DNA of 15,674 nt from JAIXWP01 sp049318685 (GTDB taxonomy: Bacteria > Bacteroidota > Bacteroidia > Flavobacteriales_D > Sanyastnellaceae): NCBI GenBank assembly GCA_049318685.1, contig JBMOFW010000050.1:1-15674 (forward strand). Reading direction: 5' to 3'. Below, in pieces: positions 13,419-15,674 of this stretch. A program made the position numbers and the translations under genes. Position 1 is the first letter of the stretch, and the number at the start of each line of letters is the position of its first letter. The notes under the pieces are model-generated. The model was given only the letters and a program-made list of their open reading frames with translations, made no database searches and was not told the origin of the DNA.

Positions 13419-15674
13419 ATGAGAAAAATCCTAACCTTTTCATTCGCATTACTTTGCATTCACTCTTTCGGTCAAGGGTACCTCAATGCAAATGAAACAT
13501 ACGGCATCAATGTCTTGAATACAGGAGCCATTTCTTATGGTGCCGGTGTAAGTTTCTATGATTTCAATAAAGATGGATTCGATGATTTGACATTCTGCAC
13601 ATCATCAGACTCCATTGTATTTTATATCAGCAACGGCGATTCATTTGAGCGCGAAGAAATTCTCCCCAACACTGTGGATGCCAAACAACCTACATGGGTG
13701 GACTATGACAACGATGGAGACGCGGATTTGATGGTGACCAAGAGAAGTAATGGCACACGTCTTTATCGCAATGATGGATGGCCCAACTTCACCGATGTAA
13801 CAGCAGACCTCAACATACCATCTATCGTTGGGGTAAATACCTTCGGAAATTGCTGGGGAGATTATGATAAAGACGGAGATCTCGACGTGTATATCTGTAA
13901 TCGCAATGTGAATGAAACGACAAACTATATCTGCAAAAACAATGGTGATGGTACCTTCATACAAGTGGCTTCAGAGGTGGGTGTGGCCAACAATGGTAAA
14001 TATGCTTTTCAAGGTGCTTGGTGTGATTTTAATAACGATGGTTGGTTGGATTTGTATGTGGTGAACGATTTGTACACAAGCAATAGCATGTATTTCAATA
14101 ATGGTGATGGCACTTTCTCAGAAGTAGCCGCTGAAACCGGAACCGACCTCACCATTGAGGCTATGTGTGTGAATGTGGGTGACTATGACAATGACCATGA
14201 TTTTGATATATATGTGGCCAATGTGGCTACAGGGAACTTTCTATTGCAAAACGATGGGACAGGCCACTTTACCAATGTAGCCGAAGCAGCCAACCTTGAA
14301 GTCAACATGATGACTTGGGGAACACAATGGGTGGATTTTGACAATGATATGGACTTGGACATTCACATGGTGACCACCAATGGAGGCAACAATCAGAATC
14401 CATTTTATGTCAACAACGGTGACGGCACCTTCACTTTAGCGAACGAGCTTGGATTTGCAGGAGATGCAACGAACGCATATAGCAACGCTATTGGTGATTT
14501 CAATAACGATGGATTTTATGATATAGCCCACACCACTGTAGGAAGTCAAAACAGTTACACCCTTTGGGAAAATCTTGGTGTTGGCGGTAATTCAGTGAAA
14601 ATTCATTTCGAAGGCACCATCAGCAATAAGGATGCAATTGGCGCTCGAATTGACTATTATGTGAATGGAGAACACCGCACTTCATTCACGCAATGCGGAG
14701 GCTCTTTTATTGCACAAAACACAGACAACTACGTTTTGGGGATTGGTGATGCGTTGCAAATTGATTCACTGCACATTCTTTGGCCAACCGGTATGCCTGA
14801 AACATATTACAACTTAGCTTCAGGTGTCACGCATCTTCTCATCGAAGGCTCAACATACAATTTCACGCTGACAGCTGAGAACAACAATACCATTTGTGAA
14901 ACGCTCACCTTGGATGCCGGTGATCGTCCTAACTATTTGTGGGATGATAATTCCACTGAGGCTACTCGTGTTATTACAGCTCCTGGCGTTTACACTGTGA
15001 CTACTGCACTAGAAAACGGATTTGAGCTCACATCTGAAATCGAGATTACTCAAGGGTATATTCCTTCAGTGACTGTTTCTACAATGAATACGACTTGTTT
15101 TGGTGCCGAAGACGGCATGATTTTTTTGTTCGAACAACAAGCTGAATCAAATACCTATCTGCTCAACAATCAACCTGCAGCAACTACCAATAACGACCTT
15201 GGCGCTGGCCTTTATACGTATGAAGTCATCAGCACTGACGGCTGCTCTGCTACTGGCGTGATTGAAATAACAGAGCCGACAGCAATTGAAGCATCGGTGA
15301 TTACCTCCAATGTTCTGTGCAACGGAGATGCCAGCGGTACAGCAGTGCTCAACGCAACAGGTGGCACTGGAAACATCACTTCATCTGTTATTGATGCGGA
15401 TGCCAATCAACTTGAAGCCGGAGATTATTATGCGCTTTTCTTTGATGAAATTGGCTGTTGGACACAAATAGAATTTACGATTGAAGAACCTACCGTTCTC
15501 GAAGGGTCTATTTCATCTCAAGACGCCAACAATGGCGCAAATGGATCCGCGGAAGTTACGATTACCGGTGGAACTGAGCCATACACGTATGCTTGGTCAA
15601 ACGGGGACGAAGATGCTACCGCCGAAAACATAGGACAAGGGGCTTATTCATGTATGATCACCGATGCAAATGGT
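13419..15674 (+). CDS. secreted FG-GAP/VCBS and ASPIC/UnbV protein with SprB-like repeats (3' end cut by window)
   Basis: The frame is open from 13419 to the window end, 752 codons with no stop. A signal peptide (MRKILTFSFALLCIHSFGQ) directs export. Seven calcium-binding-type loops of FG-GAP/VCBS repeats follow, near residues 48 (DFNKDGFDD), 95, 148, 203, 255, 306 and 360; those at 255 and 306 replace the usual Gly (DYDNDHDFD, DFDNDMDLD). These should form a beta-propeller. Residues ~389-470 match ASPIC/UnbV (KDAIGARIDYY, IDSLHILWPTG). An Ig-like module sits at ~485-545 (CETLTLDAG, YLWDDNSTEA). Three SprB-like repeats begin near 549, 625 and 694 (the last with YTYAWSNG and YSCMITDANG). A T9SS sorting domain would be expected beyond the window. 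An in-frame ATG at 13395 would add eight residues; I prefer 13419 because MRKIL is a standard signal-peptide start. Function is probably surface adhesion; binding target unknown. Confidence 0.9.
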   Translation, partial: MRKILTFSFALLCIHSFGQGYLNANETYGINVLNTGAISYGAGVSFYDFNKDGFDDLTFCTSSDSIVFYISNGDSFEREEILPNTVDAKQPTWVDYDNDGDADLMVTKRSNGTRLYRNDGWPNFTDVTADLNIPSIVGVNTFGNCWGDYDKDGDLDVYICNRNVNETTNYICKNNGDGTFIQVASEVGVANNGKYAFQGAWCDFNNDGWLDLYVVNDLYTSNSMYFNNGDGTFSEVAAETGTDLTIEAMCVNVGDYDNDHDFDIYVANVATGNFLLQNDGTGHFTNVAEAANLEVNMMTWGTQWVDFDNDMDLDIHMVTTNGGNNQNPFYVNNGDGTFTLANELGFAGDATNAYSNAIGDFNNDGFYDIAHTTVGSQNSYTLWENLGVGGNSVKIHFEGTISNKDAIGARIDYYVNGEHRTSFTQCGGSFIAQNTDNYVLGIGDALQIDSLHILWPTGMPETYYNLASGVTHLLIEGSTYNFTLTAENNNTICETLTLDAGDRPNYLWDDNSTEATRVITAPGVYTVTTALENGFELTSEIEITQGYIPSVTVSTMNTTCFGAEDGMIFLFEQQAESNTYLLNNQPAATTNNDLGAGLYTYEVISTDGCSATGVIEITEPTAIEASVITSNVLCNGDASGTAVLNATGGTGNITSSVIDADANQLEAGDYYALFFDEIGCWTQIEFTIEEPTVLEGSISSQDANNGANGSAEVTITGGTEPYTYAWSNGDEDATAENIGQGAYSCMITDANG

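Overview
The window looks like chromosomal DNA of a member of the Bacteroidota, most likely a Flavobacteriales-type bacterium with a type IX secretion system (T9SS). Three observations support this. Secreted proteins carry both kinds of T9SS C-terminal sorting domain (gliding-motility/type B and 'YPNPT'/type A). SprB-like and GGxWSGxG Ig-like repeats are present. Exact matches to the Bacteroidota -7 promoter element TAnnTTTG lie just upstream of five of the genes. No rRNA, tRNA, CRISPR array, insertion sequence or phage gene was seen.

Layout. (1) Positions 1-2853, minus strand: a probable operon in the order helical lipoprotein, small secreted protein, ABCG-type ABC transporter with an N-terminal TerB-like domain; the transporter runs off the left edge. 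(2) Positions 2954-5278, plus strand: a promoter, then ffh (SRP GTPase) and, 4 bases later, purC (purine synthesis). A 12-bp perfect hairpin with T-tracts on both strands ends purC and the opposing adhesin gene. (3) Positions 5343-9502, minus strand: a 120-residue secreted protein of unknown function followed 11 bases later by a 1261-residue surface adhesin. The adhesin has a P-domain-like jelly roll, seven GGxWSGxG modules, two further Ig-like modules, a PKD domain and a type B sorting domain; a 450-bp stretch of its gene is duplicated in tandem. (4) Positions 9637-11921, plus strand: a secreted CotH-family kinase with a lamin-tail domain and a type A sorting domain, divergent from the adhesin operon. 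(5) Positions 11928-13362, plus strand: a CCA-adding-enzyme-family tRNA nucleotidyltransferase with an HD domain. (6) Positions 13407 to the right edge: an FG-GAP/VCBS and ASPIC/UnbV protein that continues into SprB-like repeats and is cut by the window end.

Housekeeping genes (ffh, purC, cca) are interleaved with large cell-surface genes, which is common in this phylum. The most distinctive block is 5343-11921, where a Ser/Thr-rich repetitive adhesin with a small secreted companion sits head-to-head with a predicted secreted protein kinase. A kinase-substrate relation is a testable idea, not something the sequence proves. Several gene starts differ from the longest open frame because a promoter element lies inside the extension: ffh starts at 2992, the small secreted gene at 9502 and cca at 11953. 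All intergenic gaps are under 300 bases.
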